Positions 19,110 through 26,887 of a stretch of DNA of 64,000 nucleotides are shown one piece after another. Made by a program: the position numbers and the translations under genes. How positions within the stretch are numbered: the first letter of the stretch is position 1; every line of letters begins with the position of its first letter. The notes beneath the pieces are model-generated. The model worked only from the letters and a program-made list of their open reading frames with translations. It was not told the DNA's origin and ran no database searches. Source of the stretch: Cellvibrio sp. pealriver (GTDB taxonomy: Bacteria > Pseudomonadota > Gammaproteobacteria > Pseudomonadales > Cellvibrionaceae); the NCBI RefSeq assembly GCF_001183545.1, contig NZ_KQ236688.1, forward strand, positions 1,827,149-1,891,148, written 5' to 3'.

Positions 19110-20063
19110 TTAGGGACATGTAAATCCTCTCCGCCCCTGTAATCCTCCTGTGTGTATTGCAATCACACGAGAACCACGCGCCCAATATCCCTGTTGCGCA
19201 AGACAATGAATTGCCCAAAACATTTTTAATGTGTACACAGGATCAAGTGATAATCCCGTTTCCTGCTCAAACGTTTGCCAAAAGCGAAACAGATAATCCG
19301 GGTGCCTCTTGGCATATCCACCTGCATGAAACCCACTGATCAGTCGCCAATTTTCGGGAGTATCAATACGCAGGCTATCACTAAAAAGTTGGCGATAGTA
19401 ATACGCAACATTACGCCCCAAATTTCCATCACCTTTCAGACTGGAAAATCCCAATGCCTGCTTTTCCTGACTAATGCCTGCGGCCAAACCCGCCAAGCTA
19501 ATACCTGTTCCACAGGGGATGCACACCGCAGTATAGTCAGCTTTTACCTGCTGCTCTAGCGCTTGCCCAAGCAACTGCATACCCTGCGCACCAGCGAGAT
19601 TACCACCACCTTCAGGAATACTGTAAAACTCGCCAAACTGATTGCGCAACGCTTCAATCATTTGCAATTCATTTTTATCACCGTACTCCTGACGGCTGAT
19701 AAACACCAACTGCATCCCCCAATTTTCAGCATCAATCAAGGTCGGACTTAATTGCACAGGGCGCTCACCGCGCACCACACCTATTGTTTTAAAACCGTAT
19801 CGCTGCCCTGCAGCAGCCAAAGCATGTAAATGATTCGAATAGGCACCACCAAAACTCAGCAATGTGCTTATCCGTTTCTTGCCTGCCTCATGCAAATTAA
19901 AAAATAGTTTGTAGAATTTATTGCCCGATAACTGCTGGTCGAATAAATCATCCCGACGCACCAGTAATTCAACACCTGCAGCAGCCAATACTTTTGTGGT
20001 CATATTTTGTAATGGCACAGCACAAGCAGCGGCAAAAAAATCATCGCCAGAATCAATCAACAC
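19110..20063 (-). CDS. PLP-dependent ACC deaminase/D-cysteine desulfhydrase family enzyme
   Basis: The 317-residue protein belongs to the tryptophan-synthase-beta fold PLP group. LLVRRDDLFDQQLSGNKFYKL contains the PLP lysine (SGNKFYKL), FGGAYSNHLHALA holds the cofactor-contact residues, and CGTGISLAGL is the phosphate loop. These enzymes deaminate ACC or desulfurate D-cysteine; the specificity cannot be read here. The GTG at 20063 fits homology but has no clear ribosome site; an ATG 20 codons later would cut conserved residues. No obvious operon partner. Confidence 0.85.
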   Translation of the reverse strand: MLIDSGDDFFAAACAVPLQNMTTKVLAAAGVELLVRRDDLFDQQLSGNKFYKLFFNLHEAGKKRISTLLSFGGAYSNHLHALAAAGQRYGFKTIGVVRGERPVQLSPTLIDAENWGMQLVFISRQEYGDKNELQMIEALRNQFGEFYSIPEGGGNLAGAQGMQLLGQALEQQVKADYTAVCIPCGTGISLAGLAAGISQEKQALGFSSLKGDGNLGRNVAYYYRQLFSDSLRIDTPENWRLISGFHAGGYAKRHPDYLFRFWQTFEQETGLSLDPVYTLKMFWAIHCLAQQGYWARGSRVIAIHTGGLQGRRGFTCP

Positions 20064-20117
20064 CGTTTTTTATACCTGCAATACACATCTATTGGTCACT
20101 GTTCTGTTTTTAAATAT

Positions 20118-21485
20118 TTAACGCCGCTCTGCTACCAATGAAAAAGTGACCGTTTGATGTTGTGTGCAGCGATCACTTTCCCCAGAGTGAAACTCTAATG
20201 GAGTTTCAATCATTGGAATACTTCGGCCACACATATTGCCGCGCGAATCAACTGCACTGCAACAGGGCGATTTATGATGCTCCAGCCACGCAAAATAAAC
20301 CGCTTGGCTTACGCCAGCTTTTTCTGCTGCATAAGCATCAGGATCTTCCAGATACCGGCCAATATCATCGAGCGCAATCGCAATCTCCCCCACTCCAGGC
20401 AGGAAAGCAACCAAATTAACACCCGCTTTAGTCAAACGCCCCAACAATTGATCGCTGCTATTTTTCAAAAGCTGCTGATTTTCACGCTTGATATTCACAA
20501 TCTCTTCTTTTAACGCACTTTCATTTTGATGCCGATAAAATAGCTCAACTTCCCGCATGTCTAACATCTCACGTAACCCTGCAGTAGCAGCACGGATTTT
20601 TGTATCGAGCTCCAATGCAAAATTTTCTTGCAACACCTGCAATTGACTGGATTCATCTTGCTGTGCGGCCTTGAGTTTATGGGCAAAATATTCACGCATC
20701 CCTTCCACCTTGGTGGCTTGAATATCAAGACTTTCTTTTAAAGAACGGTTGCGCTCCTCAAGTTCCTTATTTTGCTGCTCTAATTGCTGATACTGCTGTT
20801 GATAGGCCAACAAACGGTGTTGGTGCTCATGCTGAAGTGAGTGAAATTTTGCCTGATGTTGATTCATTAGCGTGGCAATACGCAAGCGCTGCTCTTTGAT
20901 CAATAGCGCCATTTTATCGCGCAACTCTTGCGCATAATGTTCATGTAATTTTTGTTCCAGCGCTGATTGCTCGCGCTCAACTTCAGCAACAGTACGCACA
21001 GCTTGAACCGACTTTGAAGCAACAGCCTGTGCCTCCGGTGCTTTTATCGCAAACCCCAATCGATTGGATTTCACGGCTTTGCGCATCGCCACAAAGCTAT
21101 TACTGCCCGGCTGCATAAGCGGATCCCACAAATTCTTCTGGTGCCAGGCAACAGGACACTGGCTGTAACACACCAGCCGGATTGCCCCTGCCCCCATATC
21201 AGGCCCGGAACCAGCGGATTCCAACAACTGGCGTAACGGCACATTCCAACGGCGATCAACCATGCCTTTTGCATCGAACCCCAAAAGAAAAAACACTACG
21301 CCGGTAACATTTAGCGACGGGTTGATTTGCACATAAGCCGCCTTGGCTGATGTACCAGAAAAATCAGGAACAGGGATGAAGCCATCCAAAATTGCCTCAA
21401 ACTCAGGGTAAAGCAACTCGCGTGCTATTTGCCCGTCCTGAAAAAGAAAGACAGCCTCAAGTTGCTCTGCAGGGGAATTGGACAT
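20118..21485 (-). CDS. Conserved coiled-coil protein of unknown function
   Basis: I do not recognise a named family. The 455-residue protein has an N-terminal globular part (about residues 1-150, with RRWNVPLRQLLESAG and LVCYSQCPVAWHQKNLWDP), a long coiled coil (about 170-330, rich in Gln, Glu and Leu) and a small C-terminal domain with four cysteines (CCSA...NMCGRSI...DRCTQH) that may bind a metal. No signal peptide or membrane helix. The ribosome site is weak. A cytoskeletal or DNA-associated role is possible but unsupported. Confidence 0.8.
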   Translation of the reverse strand: MSNSPAEQLEAVFLFQDGQIARELLYPEFEAILDGFIPVPDFSGTSAKAAYVQINPSLNVTGVVFFLLGFDAKGMVDRRWNVPLRQLLESAGSGPDMGAGAIRLVCYSQCPVAWHQKNLWDPLMQPGSNSFVAMRKAVKSNRLGFAIKAPEAQAVASKSVQAVRTVAEVEREQSALEQKLHEHYAQELRDKMALLIKEQRLRIATLMNQHQAKFHSLQHEHQHRLLAYQQQYQQLEQQNKELEERNRSLKESLDIQATKVEGMREYFAHKLKAAQQDESSQLQVLQENFALELDTKIRAATAGLREMLDMREVELFYRHQNESALKEEIVNIKRENQQLLKNSSDQLLGRLTKAGVNLVAFLPGVGEIAIALDDIGRYLEDPDAYAAEKAGVSQAVYFAWLEHHKSPCCSAVDSRGNMCGRSIPMIETPLEFHSGESDRCTQHQTVTFSLVAERR

Positions 21486-21758
21486 AGGACAGTTGTCTCA
21501 CACCGGGTGATTTGTGTGTAAAGTTGTAGGAAGTATAAGAAACACATTCACATGAAAACGTGAACAACTGCCATGAAGAGTGACTTTTGCACAGATTTGC
21601 GGCCTATTCGACTAAACGATACCACGCTGGTTCCGTCATCAAAACTACTGGTTATAGCGCGCACCAACAACACTAAATCAGGTTATCAAAATCACCGGGG
21701 AGATTTTATAAAGAAAGGAATAACCAAACAGAGAGAAAGCGAGGAGTTACCACGAGCC

Positions 21759-21775
21759 TGCAGCAAAATGCTGCA
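21759..21775 (-). other. Short perfect hairpin after the acidic mini-ORF
   Basis: TGCAGCA and TGCTGCA pair around a three-base loop, 11 bases after the stop of the 27-codon ORF. No T run follows on the minus strand, so it is not a standard terminator; it could protect a 3' end. Confidence 0.5.
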
Positions 21776-21785
21776 TTAGCCCGGG

Positions 21786-21869
21786 TTAGATGTCTGAGTA
21801 ATCTTCAGGGAAATCATCATCAACATCATCAAACTGAACGTCTAGCAGGTCTTCAACATAGTCTTGCAT
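21786..21869 (-). CDS. Candidate 27-residue highly acidic microprotein
   Basis: Starts MQDYVEDLL and continues with a DDVDDDFPEDY stretch; 12 of 27 residues are Asp or Glu and none is Lys or Arg. AAGGAG lies eight bases before the ATG at 21869, ideal spacing; another ATG six bases upstream (21875) is too close to that site. It is preceded by a strongly structured leader (21901-21964). No family recognised. The very good ribosome site and the leader argue that it is translated, but a short ORF can arise by chance. Confidence 0.5.
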   Translation of the reverse strand: MQDYVEDLLDVQFDDVDDDFPEDYSDI

Positions 21870-21900
21870 TGTCATTACTCCTTAGATTGGATATTTACTC

Positions 21901-21964
21901 TCAGGGAAACCCCAGTCTACAGACAGGTATATCGCCTGACTGGTTCCCGGGTTTTACTCCCTGA
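21901..21964 (-). ncRNA. Structured leader upstream of the acidic mini-ORF
   Basis: On the minus strand TCAGGGA (21958-21964) pairs with TCCCTGA (21901-21907). Inside, AAACC and CCAGTC pair with GGTTT and GACTGG, and the apical part has CAGG...CCTG. The same TTTCCCTGA sequence recurs inside the mini-ORF (complement at 21805-21813), so the 5' arm could pair with either copy. This resembles a switch or attenuator, but no known RNA family was recognised. Confidence 0.5.
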
Positions 21965-22020
21965 ACTTCAATCTACCAACCAAAGATGACAATTTCATGT
22001 AGATCTGCGTTTCTAAGGCA

Positions 22021-22047
22021 ATAAAAAAGCCCGCACATGGCGGGCTT
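22021..22047 (-). terminator. Terminator of the tRNA-Val/tRNA-Asp transcript
   Basis: AAGCCCGC and GCGGGCTT (22027-22034, 22040-22047) form a stem with a five-base loop; on the minus strand a T run follows. It lies 11 bases after the tRNA-Asp CCA end. Confidence 0.9.
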
Positions 22048-22057
22048 TCTGAAATAG

Positions 22058-22134
22058 TGGCGGACCGGACGGGGCTCGAACCCGCGACCTCCGGCGTGAC
22101 AGGCCGGCATTCTAACCGACTGAACTACCGGTCC
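22058..22134 (-). tRNA. tRNA-Asp (GTC)
   Basis: A 77-base tRNA on the minus strand. The acceptor stem GGACCGG pairs with CCGGTCC, followed by G and an encoded CCA. D loop TAGTTCAGTCGGTTAGAA, anticodon loop CTGTCAC with GTC, and T loop GGTTCGAGCC are all standard. Confidence 0.97.
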
Positions 22135-22196
22135 GCGAAACTAACAACGATACACCTGCCATTTTGTTCAGGCTCTTGTTCAGGGAGCACAAAATG

Positions 22197-22272
22197 TGGT
22201 GGGCGGTACAAGACTCGAACTTGTGACCCATGCCTTGTAAGGGCATTGCTCTACCAACTGAGCTAACCGCCC
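22197..22272 (-). tRNA. tRNA-Val (TAC)
   Basis: A 76-base tRNA on the minus strand with acceptor GGGCGGT/ACCGCCC, encoded CCA, D-arm TTAGCTCAGTTGGTAGAGC, anticodon loop CTTACAA (TAC) and T loop AGTTCGAGT. It is the first tRNA of a two-tRNA transcript with tRNA-Asp. Confidence 0.97.
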
Positions 22273-22289
22273 CTCGTTGAGAGGTGCGC

Positions 22290-22317
22290 ATTCTATCGAA
22301 TTTGCTTTTTGTGTCAA
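22290..22317 (-). promoter_or_regulatory. Sigma-70 promoter for the tRNA-Val/tRNA-Asp operon
   Basis: On the minus strand TTGACA (22312-22317) and TAGAAT (22290-22295) are 16 bases apart. A GC-rich discriminator (GCGCACC) follows, as is usual for stringently controlled stable-RNA promoters. The tRNA-Val start is 17 bases downstream of the -10. Confidence 0.85.
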
Positions 22318-22343
22318 ACGTTTTTTGACGATTTACTTAAAAC

Positions 22344-22415
22344 TTATAAGAGAGCGACCAAGAAGTAAGCTCCTGCGGACAAAAATACAGCGCCAACAGG
22401 TAAATTAGCTTTCAT
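22344..22415 (-). CDS. Candidate 23-residue single-helix membrane microprotein
   Basis: The 24-codon frame starts MKANLPVG and then consists of a hydrophobic, alanine/leucine/phenylalanine-rich helix of about 16 residues to the stop. One lysine at the N terminus and no other charge fit a small inner-membrane protein. AAGGA lies 12 bases before the ATG, which is long. A 12-codon basic frame (22431-22469, starting MKYRVGKVYRPK) ends on that same ribosome site and could be a leader. No homology recognised; expression is unproven. Confidence 0.35.
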   Translation of the reverse strand: MKANLPVGAVFLSAGAYFLVALL

Positions 22416-22509
22416 GGCACGCTCGAATCCTTATTTAGGTCTATATACTTTGCCAACGCGATATTTCATGGATCCAATTATCTTTATAACTTAATAACGC
22501 CCACTGCTT

Positions 22510-23913
22510 ATGAAATCCCCTACTTTAATCACCCAACTGCCAAATAATGATTCCATTCCCTGGATGGGGATTGTGGTGATTCTTCTGTTGGTCTTACAGA
22601 CGCTCTTGATCATCGGCTTACAGCGCAGCCGCTTGAGCAACAAGCGCGCACGAAAAGCGCTAAAGGAATCGCAAAAAGTATTGGAAGACAAGATCCTTGA
22701 GCGCACAGAAAGTTTGCACACCACCAATAATCTGTTGGTGGACGAAGTTGCCCGTCATGAACAAACAGGGCGGCAGCTACGCGAAACCAAGTTGTACTTA
22801 CAAAGCATGATCAACTCTATGCCATCGATTATTATTGGCGTTAGCGCAAAGGGCGAAGTCACTCACTGGAACGCGGCTGCCGAAAACACGTTTGAAATTT
22901 TTTCAAACGAGGCGCTGGGAAAAAATATTACTGATTTATTGCCTTTATTCCCCGTCACAGTTGATTCTATTAAAAACTCGATCCGCAATGGCGAGCCTTA
23001 CTCTACACAACACACGCAAAGTGATGACGAAAAAAAATGCTATTTTGAGATCACGATTTACCCATTAATTTCCAGCACGCAACAGGGTGCCGTTATTAGG
23101 ATAGACGATGTCACCATGAAAGTAACAATTGAAAACTTAATGATCCAAAATGAAAAAATGTATTCACTTGGCGAAGTAGCAGCTGGAATCGCTCACGAAA
23201 TCAATAACCCTCTCAGTGTTATTCTACAAAACGTACAAAATATTTCGCGCCGGACAGATATTAATTTTTCCACTAATCATACCCACGCCAATCAATTGAA
23301 TCTGGATTTTCAGCAGGTACATACCTACTTACAAACTCGTGAAATACCAAAAATGCTCGACTCTATACGTGAAGCCGGCGAGCGCTCAGCAACCATAGTA
23401 CGAAACATGCTAGAGTTTTCACACAACTCCCAACGAAAAACCAGCCTGGTTGAAATACAACACCTAATTGAACAGACTATTAATTTAAGCCAAAGCAATT
23501 ATTCTTACAGCGGCCACAAGGTAAATATTGTTACTGAATTTGAATCGCCACTTCCTCCGGTACATGCATCCGCTCCAGAGTTACAACAAGTCCTATTGAA
23601 TTTATTGCGAAATGCCAAACAGGCACTTGCCAGCAGCGGAGAAGAAAACCCAAGCATTTGGATCAAAACATACACACAAGACCAGCATCTTGTGATCGAA
23701 GTTCAAGATAATGGCCCCGGCATGACCGATACTGTACGCAAGCATATCTTCGAGCCATTTTTCACAACAAAAGAACTAGGCTCGGGAACAGGCTTGGGTT
23801 TATCTGTTTCATATTTCATTATCACCGAGCGTCATCAAGGAACAATCGATGTAAAAACAGCGCCAGGCAAAGGTTGCAGCTTTATTATTAGACTACCGTT
23901 GCAACAGGCATAA
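22510..23913 (+). CDS. PAS-containing membrane sensor histidine kinase (orphan)
   Basis: The 467-residue protein has a single membrane helix (about residues 18-37), a coiled coil (40-95), a PAS domain (about 97-200), a HisKA region with the phospho-accepting histidine in GIAHEINNPLS near residue 229, and an HATPase_c domain with NLLRNAKQAL, DNGPGM and GTGLGLS. There is no periplasmic sensing domain and no receiver domain, and no response regulator lies nearby. The start ATG is weakly supported by a ribosome site. A lipoprotein gene follows 22 bases later and could be its partner. Confidence 0.93.
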   Translation: MKSPTLITQLPNNDSIPWMGIVVILLLVLQTLLIIGLQRSRLSNKRARKALKESQKVLEDKILERTESLHTTNNLLVDEVARHEQTGRQLRETKLYLQSMINSMPSIIIGVSAKGEVTHWNAAAENTFEIFSNEALGKNITDLLPLFPVTVDSIKNSIRNGEPYSTQHTQSDDEKKCYFEITIYPLISSTQQGAVIRIDDVTMKVTIENLMIQNEKMYSLGEVAAGIAHEINNPLSVILQNVQNISRRTDINFSTNHTHANQLNLDFQQVHTYLQTREIPKMLDSIREAGERSATIVRNMLEFSHNSQRKTSLVEIQHLIEQTINLSQSNYSYSGHKVNIVTEFESPLPPVHASAPELQQVLLNLLRNAKQALASSGEENPSIWIKTYTQDQHLVIEVQDNGPGMTDTVRKHIFEPFFTTKELGSGTGLGLSVSYFIITERHQGTIDVKTAPGKGCSFIIRLPLQQA

Positions 23914-23935
23914 CTATCATCCCGCAGGAGCCACA

Positions 23936-24667
23936 ATGACACACAATAAATACTTACTCAAATTAGCATTTGGCATTACTTTATTAACAGGTTGTGCCAC
24001 ACAAACACCGACAATCGATGAAAACTCCCTGGAGCGAGCCGCCACCAATACCCTTAGTGAAGCCGTTTATTTTTCCAATTTATTTACGACTTGTGCAACG
24101 CTTGGCGGGGATATAGAAGTTGATGCAATTGATACCCAGCAGAATTGGCTGAATGAAAATGCAAAACTCGTAGCAGCGGCAGATGCATTTTATAGTCAGC
24201 TGCATACCAATGATGCGTTTAGCTACAACAATAAAACTGTTTCACCTGCGGCGATCCGTTTGGTACTAGATGCCCGCACGCGTGCAACCGATGAGCTGGC
24301 TCTTCCACAACGCAGCCCGGTTAATAAACAAAAAATTTGCCAATTTAGGCTTGCACAGATCAGCGGCAAAGCATTGCCCTTGGCAAACAATCCTAAAATC
24401 GCACCATACAAAGCCGAGCTGCTGAAACATTTACCTGCAGACTATAAAATCGTAGACGTTCCCACATTGGCAGCGGGATTGCAGGGCGCTTCCCAAGGCG
24501 CAACCTTCTATAGTATTGCAAATGCCCATGAAAAGACCTGCCCTGCTGCATACACCCTGAGTATTGCCAATCAATGGCCACATGAAGTCTATGCGACCTT
24601 CTGCGGAGAAAAAGCCACCTCTGTTCTTACGTGTGAATGGGGCAAATGCGAGACGAAGAAGTTATAA
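23936..24667 (+). CDS. Cysteine-rich lipoprotein of unknown function
   Basis: The 243-residue protein has a type II signal peptide with lipobox LTGC (cysteine near residue 20) and further cysteines spread over the mature chain, including FCGEKATSVLTCEWGKC at the C terminus, so disulfides are likely in the periplasm. AGGAG lies six bases before the ATG. It directly follows the orphan histidine kinase and is probably co-transcribed with it. No domain recognised. A role as sensor partner is only a contextual idea. Confidence 0.82.
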   Translation: MTHNKYLLKLAFGITLLTGCATQTPTIDENSLERAATNTLSEAVYFSNLFTTCATLGGDIEVDAIDTQQNWLNENAKLVAAADAFYSQLHTNDAFSYNNKTVSPAAIRLVLDARTRATDELALPQRSPVNKQKICQFRLAQISGKALPLANNPKIAPYKAELLKHLPADYKIVDVPTLAAGLQGASQGATFYSIANAHEKTCPAAYTLSIANQWPHEVYATFCGEKATSVLTCEWGKCETKKL

Positions 24668-24677
24668 TGCCGGCTCA

Positions 24678-24715
24678 CGGGCTGTACTAAAGTGCAGCCC
24701 GCCTTGTTTAACAAG
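24678..24715 (+). terminator. Hairpins between the lipoprotein gene and trmA
   Basis: CGGGCTG and CAGCCCG (24678-24684, 24695-24701) pair over a ten-base loop, followed by a second stem CTTGTT/AACAAG (24703-24715). The T run is short, so termination after the lipoprotein gene is probable but not certain. Confidence 0.5.
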
Positions 24716-24736
24716 CAAGCTTTTAATGAGCCCGTT

Positions 24737-25828
24737 ATGACCGCCAACGATTTTTCCCCTGCCAGCTACCAGCATCAACTCAACGAAAAACTTACCCGAA
24801 TCCAACAGGACTTTTCCGGATTTTCGCACCCTCCAATCCAGGTTTTTACCTCTTCTGAAAAACACTATCGCATGCGCGCTGAGTTTCGCGTGTGGCACAA
24901 ACAAGACCGCTCTGAATTTGTCATGTTCGATGCAGACAAGAAGCCTTATTCCATCACTGAATTTCCGGTTGGCTCACTGCTTATCAACAAATTGATTGGT
25001 CAATTGCTTCCTGCAATTAATAGCGATGAATTATTACGCCACAAACTTTATCAAGTTGAGTTCTTGACCGCACAAAGCGGAGAGTCGTTAATTACATTGA
25101 TTTACCACAAAGAATTAACTGCGGAATGGAGTGAGCGCGCACGCCAACTTAAACAACAACTAGGGGCTGACATTATTGGCCGCAGCCGAAAACAAAAATT
25201 ACTGATCGAACGAGATTATGTGATTGAGCGTATGCAGGTGCTGGGGCGCGAATTTGTCTATCAACAAGTAGAAGCCAGCTTCACTCAGCCCAACGCCGGT
25301 GTTTGTGAAAAAATGTTGGCATGGGCGGTAGAGAACAGTAAAGGATTTGGTGGTGATTTATTAGAGCTTTACTGCGGCAATGGTAATTTCACTTTGCCGT
25401 TATCACAAAATTTTTCCAAAGTACTTGCAACAGAAGTTGCAAAGTCATCTGTCGATTCTGCTCAATTCAATATCCAACAAAATCAAATCAACAATATCCA
25501 AATCGCACGCATGTCCAGTGAAGAGTTCTCACAAGCAATGGATGGCGTGCGTGAGTTTAATCGCCTGCGACACATCAATCTGGCTGACTATCACTTTTCG
25601 ACCATTTTTGTAGATCCACCACGTGCGGGCCTTGATCCACATACCACCAGCATTACGCAGCGTTTCGACAACATTATTTATATTTCATGCAATCCCGAAA
25701 CACTGAGAGAAAACTTGCACACCATCACCCAAACACACGAGATCACTGCATTTGCGTTATTTGATCAGTTCCCTTACACACATCATGCAGAATGCGGTGT
25801 TATCTTGAAGAAAAAAGGGACTGTGTAA
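24737..25828 (+). CDS. trmA: tRNA (uracil-5-)-methyltransferase
   Basis: A 363-residue SAM-dependent enzyme that makes 5-methyluridine at tRNA position 54. Motifs: YRMRAEFRVWH near the N terminus, SAM-binding LLELYCGNGNFTLPL, DPPRAGLDP, and the catalytic cysteine in ISCNPETL near residue 317; a late H-E-C (HHAECGVI) gives the general base glutamate. The ATG at 24737 matches the family start; a GTG at 24692 would add 15 unrelated residues. Length is that of Escherichia coli TrmA. Confidence 0.97.
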   Translation: MTANDFSPASYQHQLNEKLTRIQQDFSGFSHPPIQVFTSSEKHYRMRAEFRVWHKQDRSEFVMFDADKKPYSITEFPVGSLLINKLIGQLLPAINSDELLRHKLYQVEFLTAQSGESLITLIYHKELTAEWSERARQLKQQLGADIIGRSRKQKLLIERDYVIERMQVLGREFVYQQVEASFTQPNAGVCEKMLAWAVENSKGFGGDLLELYCGNGNFTLPLSQNFSKVLATEVAKSSVDSAQFNIQQNQINNIQIARMSSEEFSQAMDGVREFNRLRHINLADYHFSTIFVDPPRAGLDPHTTSITQRFDNIIYISCNPETLRENLHTITQTHEITAFALFDQFPYTHHAECGVILKKKGTV

Positions 25829-25838
25829 AATGTTGAAA

Positions 25839-25866
25839 ACGGGCGTGCGTTCCGCCGTATTTTTTA
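25839..25866 (+). terminator. Probable terminator of trmA
   Basis: ACGG (25839-25842) with an adjoining CG pairs with CG and CCGT (25855-25858), followed by a T run (25860-25865). The stem is imperfect. It overlaps the end of the convergent GNAT gene. Confidence 0.5.
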
Positions 25867-26379
25867 TGGTTTGATAAGATGGCAGGACATGTAGAACGCA
25901 TTACCGGAATAAGAAGCCAAGTGTTGCTGTTGGATTTCGGGCAATGCCATATACTCCTTAAAACCCAGCTTTTCCCAAAATATTTTTGAGTTTTGCACAG
26001 AGACAAGCGCCGCATTTGCCAAGTCGAGAGCACTTGCCTCTTGCAGAGCATGAATAACTAATAATTGCCCCAATCCATATCCTGCAGCAGATTTGCTGAT
26101 CGCCAAGTCGTGTAAGTAAAGCGTGTCGGCAAAAAGCTTATGGGAAAAGTCGTGCCCCCATGGTGTTACTTCCCCTATGCGTGAACGATAACCCACCAAA
26201 TAGCCACACACATTTCCTGCGCGCTCAACAACCCAGGATGTATCCGGAGTTTGCGCAAAGCGTTTTTGTATTACCTCATCGCTTTCAATCATTTCCTCAC
26301 GGTAGGCTTCTACCTGGATGCGAATGACATCTTTAATATCGCAAGCGCGCATAGCGCGACACACAAAGCCATCGGCCAT
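25864..26379 (-). CDS. GNAT-family acetyltransferase
   Basis: The 171-residue protein has the GNAT fold: an N-terminal RACDIKDVIRIQVEAY, a central core YLHDLAISKSAAGYGLGQLLVIHAL (about residues 94-118) that matches the acetyl-CoA loop Q/R-x-x-G-x-G/A in variant form, and a C-terminal NSKIFWEKLGFKEY. It transfers an acetyl group to an unknown amine substrate. It begins immediately after the stop of the DUF2489 gene, so the two are translationally coupled. The substrate cannot be read from the sequence. Confidence 0.85.
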   Translation of the reverse strand: MADGFVCRAMRACDIKDVIRIQVEAYREEMIESDEVIQKRFAQTPDTSWVVERAGNVCGYLVGYRSRIGEVTPWGHDFSHKLFADTLYLHDLAISKSAAGYGLGQLLVIHALQEASALDLANAALVSVQNSKIFWEKLGFKEYMALPEIQQQHLASYSGNAFYMSCHLIKP

Positions 26380-26853
26380 TTAAAAATCTCTACCCTGTAT
26401 GCGCTTTGCTGCATCCCGTACAAAATCGTGGAAGGTTTCCTCGTGACGCAAACGCTCTATATCAAATTTATTTTGTTCCGCTTTAGACAGGTTCTGCCAA
26501 GCCTCCAAATAAGGTATGTGACTGGTTTTTTCACGCAATTGATAAAACGCGGAAAACTCTTCTTTTATAGATGACTGGACATCCAATGCATCCAACAAAC
26601 CGGATATGCGAATGCTGGCTTCCGTCAAAGTCAGCTCATCATTGTGCAATGCTTGCGCAAGAATCTGTATGCTTTTGTTAAGCCACTCGCGCTGCTCACG
26701 CTGCGCTTGTTGGTTGGCCTGCTCCAGCGCTTCCAGTTTTTCTTCACGTACTTTTTTTTGCAGATAAACTTTGTATACCAGATTCGATGCTATAGCTGCC
26801 AACACAACGATAACCAAAACACCTGTTACGATAAAAAATAACAACCAATTCAT
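26380..26853 (-). CDS. DUF2489 membrane-anchored protein
   Basis: The 157-residue protein has one N-terminal membrane helix (about residues 3-27) followed by a charged coiled coil (30-62, KKVREEKLEALEQ) and a helical cytoplasmic part. LNKSIQILAQALHNDELTLTEASIRIS is the conserved core of DUF2489. Function is unknown. It is part of a minus-strand series with rmuC upstream (about 35 bases) and the GNAT gene downstream (0 bases). Confidence 0.82.
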   Translation of the reverse strand: MNWLLFFIVTGVLVIVVLAAIASNLVYKVYLQKKVREEKLEALEQANQQAQREQREWLNKSIQILAQALHNDELTLTEASIRISGLLDALDVQSSIKEEFSAFYQLREKTSHIPYLEAWQNLSKAEQNKFDIERLRHEETFHDFVRDAAKRIQGRDF

Positions 26854-26887
26854 ACACTATCTCATCATTAATATGTGAATTTTTTAT

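Noticed and set aside
21573..21779. 68-codon plus-strand ORF between the coiled-coil gene and the mini-ORF
   Set aside because: No ribosome site, no recognisable features, and it overlaps the hairpin; probably chance.
22057..22266. Plus-strand ORF of 69 codons across the two tRNA genes
   Set aside because: It is the antisense of tRNA-Asp and tRNA-Val and gives the well-known false GLEPATSG-type protein.
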